Assembly: GCF_014644435.1 (NCBI RefSeq)
Contig: NZ_BMKR01000012.1
Coordinates: 1 to 64,000, forward strand
Direction: 5' to 3'
DNA from: Paenibacillus albidus
GTDB lineage: Bacteria; Bacillota; Bacilli; Paenibacillales; Paenibacillaceae
DNA: 64,000 nt
In this document: positions 41,714 to 50,559 of the stretch, in pieces
Numbering within the stretch: position 1 is the stretch's first letter
Layout: every line of letters begins with the position of its first letter
Position numbers and translations under genes: made by a program
The notes under the pieces: model-generated
The model's database searches: none
Told to the model about the DNA's origin: nothing
What the model saw: the letters and a program-made list of their open reading frames with translations, nothing else

Positions 41714-42663
41714 GCCTTTCCACCTCCAGTATCTCCGCCCATACGGCTGGAAACCAGCATATTCAGCAGCGAGAAAATAATTGTAACGACGAACAGCAGA
41801 ACTGCCGTAGCCGCCGCTGTGCCAAAGAATCCGTTGCGGAATGCTTCACTGTAAAGGTAGGTAACCATTGTGATGCCTTCCTGACGGGTCGAGCCGGTTC
41901 CGGATTGACCCAGGAATACGTAAGGCTCTGTAAAGAGCTGCAGGGCGCCAATCGTGGACAGCAGCGTTACAAATACAATAAACGGTCTGAGCAGCGGCAA
42001 AGTAATAAACGTAAGCTGCTGTCTTCTGTTCGCGCCGTCAATCCGCGCCGCTTCGTATAAATCCACCGGGATGCTTTGCAGGCCCGACAGGAAAATAATG
42101 GCATTGTAGCCCGTCCAGCGCCACATAACCATTGTGGAGATCGCTATTTTGACACCCCACCAGCCTGAGTTAAAAGCCATGCTGTCCAGTCCAAGCCCGT
42201 TCAGCAGCCAGTTGATCATCCCGTTATTGCCGAACAGGGTGCTGAATACAAGAGTAACGGCAACAATCGAAGTAATATTGGGCATAAAATAAAGAATGCG
42301 GAAGGTTTTTTTGAACTTTGTCATGCCGGAATGCAGCAGAACAGCCAGCAGCAGGGCCAAAATAATCTGCGGCACCGTGCCCATAAGTCCCATAATCAGC
42401 GTATTGGTGAAGGAGATCCAAAACGTCGGATCGCTGGTTACCAAATCGTAGTTCTTCAGCCCGACAAACTTCATGGGGCCAAGGGCGTCCCATTTGAAAA
42501 AGGATAAATAGATGGTAAAAAAGATCGGATATAGTCCAAATATCGAGAACAGAATAAAGAAAGGAGAAATGAAGGTATAAGCTGTGATGCGGCTCCGTCT
42601 TTGTTCAGTTAAAAAAGGGCGTTTGCTCTCGGCATGCGGACTCGTTAGTACGGGTTCAGCCAT
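41710..42663 (-). CDS. Carbohydrate ABC transporter permease (MalF type)
   Basis: This 317-residue partner permease of the CUT1 sugar importer has six TM segments and the EAA loop YEAARIDGANRRQQLTFITLPLL. The ATG at 42663 is used because GGAGGTG is five bases upstream; the frame is open seven codons further. It overlaps the MalG-type gene by four bases. A 42-base hairpin separates it from the binding-protein gene, so less permease than binding protein is probably made. Confidence 0.92.
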   Translation of the reverse strand: MAEPVLTSPHAESKRPFLTEQRRSRITAYTFISPFFILFSIFGLYPIFFTIYLSFFKWDALGPMKFVGLKNYDLVTSDPTFWISFTNTLIMGLMGTVPQIILALLLAVLLHSGMTKFKKTFRILYFMPNITSIVAVTLVFSTLFGNNGMINWLLNGLGLDSMAFNSGWWGVKIAISTMVMWRWTGYNAIIFLSGLQSIPVDLYEAARIDGANRRQQLTFITLPLLRPFIVFVTLLSTIGALQLFTEPYVFLGQSGTGSTRQEGITMVTYLYSEAFRNGFFGTAAATAVLLFVVTIIFSLLNMLVSSRMGGDTGGGKA

Positions 42664-42709
42664 GTCACACCTCCGGATAATCATACAACCTGAATTTTGC
42701 TCGGAATAA

Positions 42710-42751
42710 GTCCGGGTTCACAGAAGAGTGCTTCTCCCTGTGAACCCGGAC
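42710..42751 (-). terminator. Intra-operon hairpin between binding protein and permeases
   Basis: GTCCGGGTTCACAG (42710-42723) pairs perfectly with CTGTGAACCCGGAC (42738-42751). It follows the binding-protein stop but has no strong T-run. It probably stabilises the upstream mRNA and reduces read-through, as in the malE-malF gap. Confidence 0.7.
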
Positions 42752-42784
42752 CTCCTGAATCCTGCCAGTTCGATAATCGCGAAC

Positions 42785-44146
42785 TTAGCTGCGTTCAGCC
42801 AATGTTTTTGCTTGTTTTACAGCTTCGTCCCACTCTTTGGCCGGATCTGCTTTTTTCTCCAGCACGTTTTTGAGCGCATTTTTGAAGAACGTATCCGTCT
42901 GGTCATGCAGCGGTCCGTAGTATACCGGTTTTACGCGGTTGGCTGCTTTACCGAACTCAACTGCGGTTTGTTGGCCGGCAAAGAAATCATCCTTGAAATC
43001 AACGAATGCCGGATCTTCATACAATGCCGGAATCGACGGCATCAGACCTTTGGTTTTGAAGGAAGCCAGCTGGCTGTCCTTGCTGTCGAGCCAAGCGATG
43101 AATTCATAAGCTTCTTTCGGGTGTTTGCCTTCTTTAGGCAGCGTGAAGAATGATCCGCCCCAGTTGCCTGAACCTTCGGGAAGCTGGGCAATTTTCCATT
43201 TGCCTGAGGAATCAGGTGCGTTGCTCTTCAGGTTGCCCGCCATCCATGCCGGACCCATTACGACGGCAAAAGATCCGTCGCTCATGCCTTGGCCCCACTC
43301 CGGAGACCACAGCATCACATTGCTGATCCAGCCTTCCTGGATGCCTTTAACCGTGAAATCATAAGCTTTCTTCACTTGCGGATTCTTGTCGCCGATGAAG
43401 CTTCCGTCAGCTTTGCTGAAGTAGATTTCATCTGCGGATTGGTCACGCAGGGCGTTGTAGGTCAAGTCTGTCAGGTCGGAGAAATATTTGCCGGTTTTCT
43501 CTTTGTATGCCTTCGCTACAGCAGCGAATTTATCCCAAGTATCGATAGCCGCTCCAAACCCTTCGGGGTCACTAGGCAACCCGGCTGCTTCAGCCAGATC
43601 GGTGCGGTAGTAGACTACAGTCGGGCCAATGTCCGTTGGCAAGCCCAGCTGGAAGCTGCCGTCCACTGAAGAAGCCTGCTTCCATTTCCAATCCAGATAA
43701 TTGGCTTGAATATCCTTCGCGCCGTAATCGTTCAGATTGTAGAATTTATCCTGCGCACCAATGAAACGCTCCATGAAACCGATCTCAAGTTGGAAGATAT
43801 CCGGTGCGCCCGACCCTGCCGACAAGGCGGTGGTCAGATTGTTGTGATGGGCAGTCTGGTCACCGGTATTCTGCATTTTGATGGTGATATTCGGATGCAG
43901 TTTGGTGTACTCGTTCGCCAGCTCTTCGTAGTTGACGTTGCCGAGAGACCAGAAGGACAGCTCTATCTTTTCCCCGGTATCGCCTCCACCCTCCGTCTTG
44001 GCGGGTTCGGTTGTTGCGGTGTTGCCCCCGGTATTCGCCTGGCCTTCGTTCGTATTCTTGACGTTGTTTCCGCCTCCACAAGCTGCAAGCGATCCCACCA
44101 GCAGAACCGAAGCCAGCGTCAGCGCCAGATGTTGTGCTTTTTTCAT
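42785..44146 (-). CDS. Sugar-binding lipoprotein of the ABC importer
   Basis: This 453-residue family-1 extracellular solute-binding lipoprotein has a lipobox LAAC (about residue 22) and a long Asn/Thr-rich linker. The family pattern follows: SGAPDIFQLEIGFM, TVVYYRTDLAEAAGLP and the tail EWDEAVKQAKTL. It captures an oligosaccharide and hands it to the two permeases downstream. AAAGGGG precedes the ATG. The sugar is not identifiable from sequence. Confidence 0.92.
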   Translation of the reverse strand: MKKAQHLALTLASVLLVGSLAACGGGNNVKNTNEGQANTGGNTATTEPAKTEGGGDTGEKIELSFWSLGNVNYEELANEYTKLHPNITIKMQNTGDQTAHHNNLTTALSAGSGAPDIFQLEIGFMERFIGAQDKFYNLNDYGAKDIQANYLDWKWKQASSVDGSFQLGLPTDIGPTVVYYRTDLAEAAGLPSDPEGFGAAIDTWDKFAAVAKAYKEKTGKYFSDLTDLTYNALRDQSADEIYFSKADGSFIGDKNPQVKKAYDFTVKGIQEGWISNVMLWSPEWGQGMSDGSFAVVMGPAWMAGNLKSNAPDSSGKWKIAQLPEGSGNWGGSFFTLPKEGKHPKEAYEFIAWLDSKDSQLASFKTKGLMPSIPALYEDPAFVDFKDDFFAGQQTAVEFGKAANRVKPVYYGPLHDQTDTFFKNALKNVLEKKADPAKEWDEAVKQAKTLAERS

Positions 44147-44356
44147 TCCTTTGTACCCCTTTCAAAGGTTTCTTTTTACAAGATTTAGTTTAACGTAGGC
44201 GCTTTCTTTTTTTGAGGAGGCAAACTTCCGATTTGAGGTGGAAATACTTACGAATTGGGCTGAAGTGAAAACTGGATTTCTCCCCCTTCCCCGGGTATAC
44301 TGGTTTTATTTCCATTTCCCGTAGAACCACTTCATTATTTAAGGAGAGTAACTTTC

Positions 44357-44569
44357 ATGCCCATCAACCGCCCTTTGCTGACGGACAATGATTTTCAGGA
44401 AGCCGTAGACCGCAAACTGCCTGTCCGTGTGTTCGAGGATGACCACCTGGTGAATAAAGGAGCCACCATTGTCCGCTTTACCGCTTCCGATGTAGTCATC
44501 CAATCCCGTGTCAGTGATTTGACGTATTACTCCCGCAGCAGCTGCCAGTTCTTTGAGGTCAGACCCTGA
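44357..44569 (+). CDS. Small conserved hypothetical protein
   Basis: This 70-residue cytosolic protein starts MPINRPLLTDNDFQEAVDRK and has a VRVFEDDHLV core and a predicted small beta fold. AAGGAGAG precedes the ATG at a proper distance. It is monocistronic and followed by a bidirectional terminator shared with the germination operon. I do not recognise a function, but codon use and ribosome site support a real gene. Confidence 0.75.
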   Translation: MPINRPLLTDNDFQEAVDRKLPVRVFEDDHLVNKGATIVRFTASDVVIQSRVSDLTYYSRSSCQFFEVRP

Positions 44570-44590
44570 CCGATAACCGCCCGTATAACA

Positions 44591-44631
44591 GCAAAGCCGG
44601 AACTTCAGGAGATCTGAGGTTCCGGCTTTAC
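44591..44631. terminator. Bidirectional terminator
   Basis: GCAAAGCCGGAACTTCAG (44591-44608) pairs with CTGAGGTTCCGGCTTTAC (44614-44631) with one or two mismatches. It overlaps the end of the germination permease gene and ends both convergent transcripts. Confidence 0.85.
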
Positions 44632-45717
44632 TTTGGTGCGGATCAGGGCAACAAGTAACAGGAGCAGCGGCAGCAGCACACCATTGGTAAAGTCCCAATA
44701 GATGTAGAATTTCGGGATAAACGCCGTGTAGTACATCATATTGGGAGCGATAATATAGGAAAGCCCAAAGATAAGAAAAGCAGCTGGCACCGCCAGAGAA
44801 TTCGGCCTGCGGGTTTTTGTAAGTTCGCCCATCCCTTTAACAAAGGCGAAAAAGTACAAAGTCCCCTTCAAAAACACCGCCAAAATCCAGTTAATGGCCA
44901 GCACCACTTCAATCCGCTCCAGGAAATTACCGATGTTAATCTTTTGAGCCAGGACATAAGAGGGAAAATGCTGATAGGAGGTGAAAAAAGCTCCCAGAAT
45001 CAGCAGACAGTCAACGACATAAGACGCGACGAGCAAGCCGCCCAGCAGACCGCCCAGCAGCAGGTCTCTGCGGGTATGGGACTGTTGTCTCACATACGGA
45101 AAAATCATCAAAAAAACACATAATTCGCCGAATGGATACAACATCATAAATAAAGACCCGTGAATTACCGGAAGCAGCCCTTCCTGAAGCACCGGCTTTA
45201 AATTGGCAAAATCGATATTCTGTATTCCCAGCACGACCATGCTGATGAGTCCCAGAATAAACAGAAAGAAAAGCAGCTCCGCCGTCCGGGCTATTGGCTC
45301 CAGCCCTTTCCTGAATCCATACAGCAAAAGAAACACAAACAGCAAATGAACAGCACGTATCGGGGTGTCCCTTAAAATTTGTACGGTGATAAAATCGCCG
45401 ATCTCCCTGATATAAACAGCTGTTGAGCATGCAAAAAAGAACATATACCATGCACTCACAAGATTACCCAGCCATTTACCAAATACTCTCCGGCAAATCC
45501 CGACCAGACTGAGACCGGGAAACAGGCAACTTAAATAGAAAAACATCCAAAGCAAGATTATCCCGGCCGGAATTCCGGCCAGAGCCGAAACCCAGGCATC
45601 CTGTTTGGCTAAATTCGCCAGGATACCTGGTATAATCAGGATCATATCGCCTACTACGGTGTATACAATAAGAATCGCCGCTTGCCGGGTGCTGATTTTT
45701 TGCTTTATTTTATTCAC
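44605..45717 (-). CDS. Spore germination permease (GerAB/GerKB family)
   Basis: This 370-residue inner-membrane protein of the APC-like GerAB family has about ten hydrophobic segments. It opens ISTRQAAILIVYTVVGDMI in the family's usual way. It is the B subunit of a germinant receptor in the spore inner membrane and probably binds the germinant. It is last in the operon A, C, small, B. The small gene stops 25 bases upstream, and the terminator overlaps its end. Confidence 0.92.
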   Translation of the reverse strand: MNKIKQKISTRQAAILIVYTVVGDMILIIPGILANLAKQDAWVSALAGIPAGIILLWMFFYLSCLFPGLSLVGICRRVFGKWLGNLVSAWYMFFFACSTAVYIREIGDFITVQILRDTPIRAVHLLFVFLLLYGFRKGLEPIARTAELLFFLFILGLISMVVLGIQNIDFANLKPVLQEGLLPVIHGSLFMMLYPFGELCVFLMIFPYVRQQSHTRRDLLLGGLLGGLLVASYVVDCLLILGAFFTSYQHFPSYVLAQKINIGNFLERIEVVLAINWILAVFLKGTLYFFAFVKGMGELTKTRRPNSLAVPAAFLIFGLSYIIAPNMMYYTAFIPKFYIYWDFTNGVLLPLLLLLVALIRTKVKPEPQIS

Positions 45718-45742
45718 CTGTCCACCCCCTCACGGGCTTTGG

Positions 45743-45973
45743 TTAGAACCACGATGTAATCCACTGATTTACCGGCTGATAGAGAAACACAAGCATTTCC
45801 AGTGGACTGGGCGTATCTTCACGGCTGACCGAAAGAATACAAACCCATAGCGCTGCAGCGGACAAAATGCAGTATACAATAATGTCCCTGTAATACCGTT
45901 TACGCACCATCCGCGGCAATTCCCAAGCCATTGCCACCCCGGCTGCAACCAGGAGAATCATGCTCTGAATCAT
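45743..45973 (-). CDS. Small two-helix membrane protein of the ger operon (D-type)
   Basis: This 76-residue protein has two hydrophobic helices (about 3-18 and 32-48). It starts at the ATG at 45973, one base after the GerC stop, with GGAGGAG upstream. An in-frame open region reaches 46045 but lies inside the GerC gene. Small two-TM 'D subunits' accompany several GerA-family operons of Bacillus and modulate receptor activity. The position here, between C and B, fits that class. Confidence 0.78.
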   Translation of the reverse strand: MIQSMILLVAAGVAMAWELPRMVRKRYYRDIIVYCILSAAALWVCILSVSREDTPSPLEMLVFLYQPVNQWITSWF

Positions 45974-45974
45974 C

Positions 45975-47183
45975 TCAGGTCTCCTCCATGCTTTTTTTGA
46001 GAGACTGATTAGTGGTTCCGGCTTTTTTGATATCAACCTCGGCATGGCAATGAATTTCCAGCTCCGGCAGCTTGTTGTTCCACTCTGGTTTCAGCTTGTT
46101 CCACAGCTTGGCATTTTTTTGTTGAAGTGCCTGTCCAAGGCCCAGAAAATCGACTTTATACCGATGCTGCTCCACCTCAATCACAGATTCCATCAGCTTG
46201 ACAATCTTTTCCGCCGCCATGTCCTCCAGCTTCTTAATCATCTCCAGATCAGTTATCGGTATCTCACTGTTCGATTCTGCAATTCTGGATAAGGTCTTCA
46301 CATGGATATCATAAACGGGCTTGTCATTGATGATCCGAACTTTAATTTTCGTAGAACAATTAATCGTTTCAAAAGCAACCGTTCCACCATCCGTAGTAAT
46401 ATAGCCCACCGTGGAACCAATCCGATTTTTTATATAGTTGTAGCCCTTGGATTCTTTTTCATCCAGCCAGCCCATCAGCTTGTCTTTATTAAAGACACTT
46501 AATTCCTTTAACCTCAGCCTGGCTGCCGCATCAATTCTTTTCACATTGTTTAATTCCTCGCCCTCTTGCTCGTCCCCCTGAATTACCAGCCCTGTCAGAA
46601 CCGCCTCATCGCCTTCAGCTGCGATGCCATTAACCAGATCCTCAATTTTGATAGCAGCAATTGAGGCGTAGGAATCAGAGGATACCTTCAAGGAGTTACT
46701 TAACTGGTTCGCCGGAATACGGTCGAGTGTGGTCAAGATCCGCAGCACTTCTCTCGCCTCTTTGGCTTTGGATACCAGCACATAATAATCTCTGCGTATT
46801 TTTGATTCTCTGAGCAGAATGTCCAGCACATCGGCCACGCCTTCTCTGGCCAGCTCCTCTCCGAAGATAGCCACCTGCACATGGGCGAGAAAAATGGTGC
46901 GCGGGCTGATTACAGTCATTTTGCGGAGCGCCTCAAATAAGGTGGGAGCGGTAACTTCATATAAAGTCACCGGTGCTTCTACTGAACCCTTTTGGTTAGC
47001 CGCGATTTCACCCGGTACCACAATCTGGGCTGATAATATAAATTCCTTCCCTTTTTTATCAATTCCCAGACCCATGGCAATTCCCAGTTCATCCAGTTCA
47101 CGTCTGTCCCAGCAGCCGGAAAGCGGCATCACAAGCAGTACAGCAATAAGTATTCTGATCAGTAAGCCGCTCAAGCGTCTCAC
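45975..47183 (-). CDS. Ger(x)C family germination lipoprotein
   Basis: This 402-residue lipoprotein has a lipobox LSGC (about residue 24) followed by WDRRELDELGIAMGLGIDK, the classic GerC opening. The middle contains the FLAHVQVAIFGEELA signature. It is the C subunit of the receptor, anchored on the outer face of the spore inner membrane. I start at the GTG at 47183, which overlaps the stop of the A gene (GTGA) with GGGGGAGG upstream. The frame is open 28 codons further. Confidence 0.92.
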   Translation of the reverse strand: MRRLSGLLIRILIAVLLVMPLSGCWDRRELDELGIAMGLGIDKKGKEFILSAQIVVPGEIAANQKGSVEAPVTLYEVTAPTLFEALRKMTVISPRTIFLAHVQVAIFGEELAREGVADVLDILLRESKIRRDYYVLVSKAKEAREVLRILTTLDRIPANQLSNSLKVSSDSYASIAAIKIEDLVNGIAAEGDEAVLTGLVIQGDEQEGEELNNVKRIDAAARLRLKELSVFNKDKLMGWLDEKESKGYNYIKNRIGSTVGYITTDGGTVAFETINCSTKIKVRIINDKPVYDIHVKTLSRIAESNSEIPITDLEMIKKLEDMAAEKIVKLMESVIEVEQHRYKVDFLGLGQALQQKNAKLWNKLKPEWNNKLPELEIHCHAEVDIKKAGTTNQSLKKSMEET

Positions 47184-48706
47184 ACCTGACCCTCCCCCTT
47201 CTTCACGGATTGCCGTCTCCGGTTCCCGGGTTGGGTAATGAAAGGGCGTTTGTTCATATAGGGCCACGGTACCCTCAGGATCGAATCCTTCCAGGCACCA
47301 GCCGGTGAAGGCGAGAAGGGGCTCAGATAGGAGATACCAAACGAGCGCAGACTCGTCAAATGCAGCAGCAGAATTATAATCCCTACAAAAATACCGACCA
47401 TACCAAACGCTCCCGACAGAATCATCATGGCAAAACGCACAATCCGTATAGAAATCGACATACTGACCACAGGAATAACAAAACTGGAGATGGCAGTAAT
47501 CGACACAATAATAACCATGGCTGCCGAAATAATGCCGGCCTCAACTGCCGCCTGTCCAATGACCAGAGTCCCGACGATCGAGATGGCCTGTCCGACATTA
47601 CGGGGAATACGCACGCCGGCCTCCCGCAGAATCTCGTACGTAAACTCCATCAATATAGCTTCTACAAATGCCGGGAAGGGTACGCCTTCCCTTTGCGCAG
47701 CGAGCGAGATAAGCATCCCGGTCGGCAGCATCTCCTGATGGTAGGTGGTGAGTGCAATATACAAGGCCGGTACCAGCATGGAGATAAACAGTGCGGATAA
47801 GCGGACGATCCTAAGCAGCGTACTGATATCGGACCGGTTATAATAATCCTCCGGCGATTGAAAAAAATGCATGAACAAGGCCGGAACCAGCAGCACAAAA
47901 GGAGTGCCGCTAACCACAATGGCTACCCGCCCCTCCAACAAAGCCGCAGCCACTACATCCGGCCGGTCGGTGTTGAATACGGTTGGGAACGGTGTGAGCG
48001 CAGTATCCTGGATGTATTCCTCGATATACCCGCTTTCCAGAATACCGTCAATGTCAATGGACTCCAGCCGGCTCCGCACTTCCTCCAGTACCTCCTGCCG
48101 CACAAGTGTTTTCATATAAAGAATACTTACATCCGTTGAAGTGACCTCTCCGATGACAAAGGACTCGATCCGCAAATTCCGGTCTTTGATCCGCCGGCGC
48201 ACCAGCGAAAGATTCGTCTTAATCCCCTCTGTAAAACCGTCCATCGGACCGCGGATCACTGTTTGGGAGGTGGGCTCGGTAAGTGCCCGTTCTTCCCCTC
48301 CGCTGGTCATTATGATGAGTGCCTGCTCCTTCCCCTCCAGCAGCAGTATACTTTCGCCCGACAACAATGCGTGGATCCAGTATTCCGGGTCACAGCTTAT
48401 TCGGGTTCCCCCCGCAATAAGCACCTCTTCGATAAGAAACTGCATAATATCCTCTGTATTCTCGAACGTGTGCGGGAGGGTGAACGCTGGGGCCATCAAC
48501 GATTCCAGTACAGATTGAAAGAGCAGCTGCGTGTCTACCAAACCTTCGATAAACACAAGGGTTGCGGGCCAACGCCCGGCAATCCTCAGCTTTTTGAAAA
48601 TGATATCCTGACTGTACCCTAGTGCCTCTTGAAGAGCATGCAGATAGACAGCCGAATCCTCATCGTTGAGGGTATTATTGCTGGATATCCGAGAACCCGA
48701 GTTCAT
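47180..48706 (-). CDS. GerA family spore germination protein
   Basis: This 508-residue A subunit has a large soluble N-terminal domain (about 1-240). Five or so membrane segments follow in the C-terminal half (VALTTYHQEMLPTGMLISLA, then GVRIPRNVGQAISIVGTLVIG, where the PRNVG motif is family-wide). The ATG at 48706 has GGGAGG seven bases before it. A CATAATA box at 48751-48757 resembles a sigma-G -10, which would give forespore expression, but the -35 is not convincing. It is the first gene of the germination operon. Confidence 0.93.
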   Translation of the reverse strand: MNSGSRISSNNTLNDEDSAVYLHALQEALGYSQDIIFKKLRIAGRWPATLVFIEGLVDTQLLFQSVLESLMAPAFTLPHTFENTEDIMQFLIEEVLIAGGTRISCDPEYWIHALLSGESILLLEGKEQALIIMTSGGEERALTEPTSQTVIRGPMDGFTEGIKTNLSLVRRRIKDRNLRIESFVIGEVTSTDVSILYMKTLVRQEVLEEVRSRLESIDIDGILESGYIEEYIQDTALTPFPTVFNTDRPDVVAAALLEGRVAIVVSGTPFVLLVPALFMHFFQSPEDYYNRSDISTLLRIVRLSALFISMLVPALYIALTTYHQEMLPTGMLISLAAQREGVPFPAFVEAILMEFTYEILREAGVRIPRNVGQAISIVGTLVIGQAAVEAGIISAAMVIIVSITAISSFVIPVVSMSISIRIVRFAMMILSGAFGMVGIFVGIIILLLHLTSLRSFGISYLSPFSPSPAGAWKDSILRVPWPYMNKRPFITQPGNRRRQSVKKGEGQV

Positions 48707-48832
48707 CCTTTTTCCTCCCAAGGCATAATCTGTCTGTGCTAGCTCCTTGTATTATGCTTCTAGATGAGCGGTATTAATCTCAGCCATACCCAATTTTACG
48801 GATTTGTTGCGTAATGCTTGAGGCCGAATGAC

Positions 48833-48880
48833 AAAAAAACAGAGCAGCGATTCTCCCGTTACTTGAGAATCACTGCTCTG
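48833..48880 (-). terminator. Terminator of the small gene at 48936
   Basis: CAGAGCAGCGATTCTC (48840-48855) pairs with GAGAATCACTGCTCTG (48865-48880) with one mismatch. On the minus strand it is followed by seven T. The region 48707-48935 otherwise holds only the promoter area of the germination operon. Confidence 0.88.
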
Positions 48881-48935
48881 TCCGTTTCATTCATAGAAAA
48901 GCCGCTTTTGAGACGCCTCCCTTTTGCGTAAGGGA

Positions 48936-49097
48936 TTATCGTTGGCTGCTTTTATTGTTCGCTTTCAACTTCTCATTCAGAATATCCTGAAAGCTTTGCG
49001 TTTTCTCATCATTCTGGTCTTGCTTGGAATTAACCACGGGCTGAGGTCTAAAATATTGATGATTGAAAGCCATAAGATTATGTACTGTCATATTCAT
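48936..49097 (-). CDS. Small hypothetical protein
   Basis: This 53-residue protein starts at the ATG at 49097, ten bases after a perfect AAGGAGG, and ends before a strong terminator, so it looks like a real transcription unit. Sequence character: MNMTVHNLMAFNHQY, a Pro/Val/Gln stretch and a helical tail SFQDILNEKLKANN. It has no signal peptide or membrane segment. The SFQDILNEKL motif faintly recalls flagellar-associated small proteins, but I would not assign it. Confidence 0.65.
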   Translation of the reverse strand: MNMTVHNLMAFNHQYFRPQPVVNSKQDQNDEKTQSFQDILNEKLKANNKSSQR

Positions 49098-49218
49098 AAG
49101 GTTCAAACCTCCTTCCGTAATCATTTCTAAGACTTTGCACGCTCGCGTAGTTGCTTATCCCTTATTTAACCCGTTCCTTCCATTCTTAAACAGTTTATGT
49201 TCATAAAAACGAAAAAAA

Positions 49219-49255
49219 ATCACCTCAGCCCATAATTTTGGACCCAAAGTGATTC
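49219..49255 (-). terminator. Terminator of the LOG-family gene
   Basis: AATCAC (49219-49224) pairs with GTGATT (49250-49255), with inner pairing of GGGTCC/GGGC partners. On the minus strand it is followed by about eight T. Confidence 0.6.
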
Positions 49256-49283
49256 AGGAAGGAACGTTCCTTCTTTCAGGGAA

Positions 49284-49874
49284 TTACCCTAGAGGGTTGA
49301 AGGAAGTTTGCCCCAAAGTATCATCACTTGCCTTGTAGCTCTTCATCCATTCAAGCAATTCCGCTGGTTCGGATGCGATTCTCAACAAGCCCAGAGTCGA
49401 TGGAGCGGCAAAACCCTCCTCGACACTATGCGTGATCATCTCTGCAAGCGGGTCAAAATAACCCCGCACATTGAGCAGGCCGATAGGTTTACGGTGAATG
49501 CCAATCTGCGCCCAGCATAAAATTTCGAGCAACTCCTCGAACGTACCGACCCCGCCGGGCAGCGCAATAAACGCGTCGGCCATGCCGCTCATGACCGCTT
49601 TGCGTTCATGCATGCCTGTGACTTCGATCAGGCTGGTCAGGCCGGAATGCCGGATTTCTTCCTTGAATAAATCTACCGGCATTACTCCGACGGCTTCGCT
49701 GCCACTGGCAAGCACGCCATCCGCTACCTGGCCCATCAGGCCGTTGCGCGAGCCTCCATAGACCAGACGGCAGCCGTGGGCTGCAATCTGCTGCCCAAGC
49801 TCCCGTGCTTTTACCGCATACTCTGCATGAAGCCCGGGATTTGATCCGGCGAACACACAAATCGAAGAAACCAA
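49284..49874 (-). CDS. LOG-family cytokinin-type nucleoside 5'-monophosphate phosphoribohydrolase
   Basis: This 196-residue Rossmann-fold protein is of the LOG / TIGR00730 family. SSICVFAGSNPG opens it, GGSRNGLMG follows, and the signature PGGVGTFEELLE (about residues 105-116) is intact. Such enzymes hydrolyse nucleoside monophosphates to base and ribose-phosphate. The TTG at 49874 is taken as the start, giving a protein that opens VSSICVFAGS with GGAG eight bases upstream. The GTG three codons earlier overlaps that site. It is monocistronic. Confidence 0.88.
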   Translation of the reverse strand: MVSSICVFAGSNPGLHAEYAVKARELGQQIAAHGCRLVYGGSRNGLMGQVADGVLASGSEAVGVMPVDLFKEEIRHSGLTSLIEVTGMHERKAVMSGMADAFIALPGGVGTFEELLEILCWAQIGIHRKPIGLLNVRGYFDPLAEMITHSVEEGFAAPSTLGLLRIASEPAELLEWMKSYKASDDTLGQTSFNPLG

Positions 49875-49964
49875 TCCTATCACTCCAGACTTTGTTAATA
49901 TAGTCCTGCTGTAATGAATTCACCCATTGTAACGCAAAATATCAATTAATATATCAAGTGACTG

Positions 49965-50345
49965 TTATTTTTGTGTAGTCAGTGTGAGCCGGTAAAGGTT
50001 GCCCTCCCATTTCGCCGTGATTCCCAGTGCCTGAGCTAGAGCACCTGCGGGAACCAGCAAAGTGTAACTTACTTTAATAGCAGGCGGACGTACTGCGATA
50101 CTGCCTTTTCCTCCGTCCGGTATAAACTGTCCCTCTTTAAGCATGACCGACTTCCCCTGCTTGCCCAGGATCGTATTCACGCCATCCCAGGCACCGTGTA
50201 GCCAAGGGCTTGGCCACCTCCCGCAGCGGAACCATCACGCTTCCCTCTGTATAAATGGCAGATTGTTCGGACTGTATGACCTTTCCGTTAATCACCAGCG
50301 CCACCGGCTTAAGAATGGGGACACTTTGAACGGACGTGAATCAAG
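49965..50345 (-). pseudogene. Decayed copper-amine-oxidase-N-terminal-like (stalk) protein
   Basis: On the minus strand, about 120 codons of a copper amine oxidase N-terminal (PF07833-like) domain can be read in three pieces. The first is LVINGKVIQSEQSAIYTEG then VMVPLREVAK. The second, in a shifted frame, is ALGYTV. The third, after another shift, is WDGVNTILGKQGKSVMLKEG with the last conserved ALGITAKW. Two single-base deletions (near 50216 and 50200) break it, and no signal peptide remains because a stop lies just upstream. Only the 71-residue last part stays open. Confidence 0.7.
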
Positions 50346-50559
50346 CGCACTGATTCCCTTCTTTGTTATATTATTGTATTTTTAGTTTCTATTACACTAG
50401 AACGCAATTTTCATCACAAAAGTTGTTCCGAAAACGTATCCAATCTTAATACTACAAAAGTGTATCTTCCGATTTTAATGGAATATGGTATAATTACCCT
50501 GCCTTTCGATGCTAATTTTACTTGGAATAGGTGAACCAAATTATTGATGGAGGGAAATC

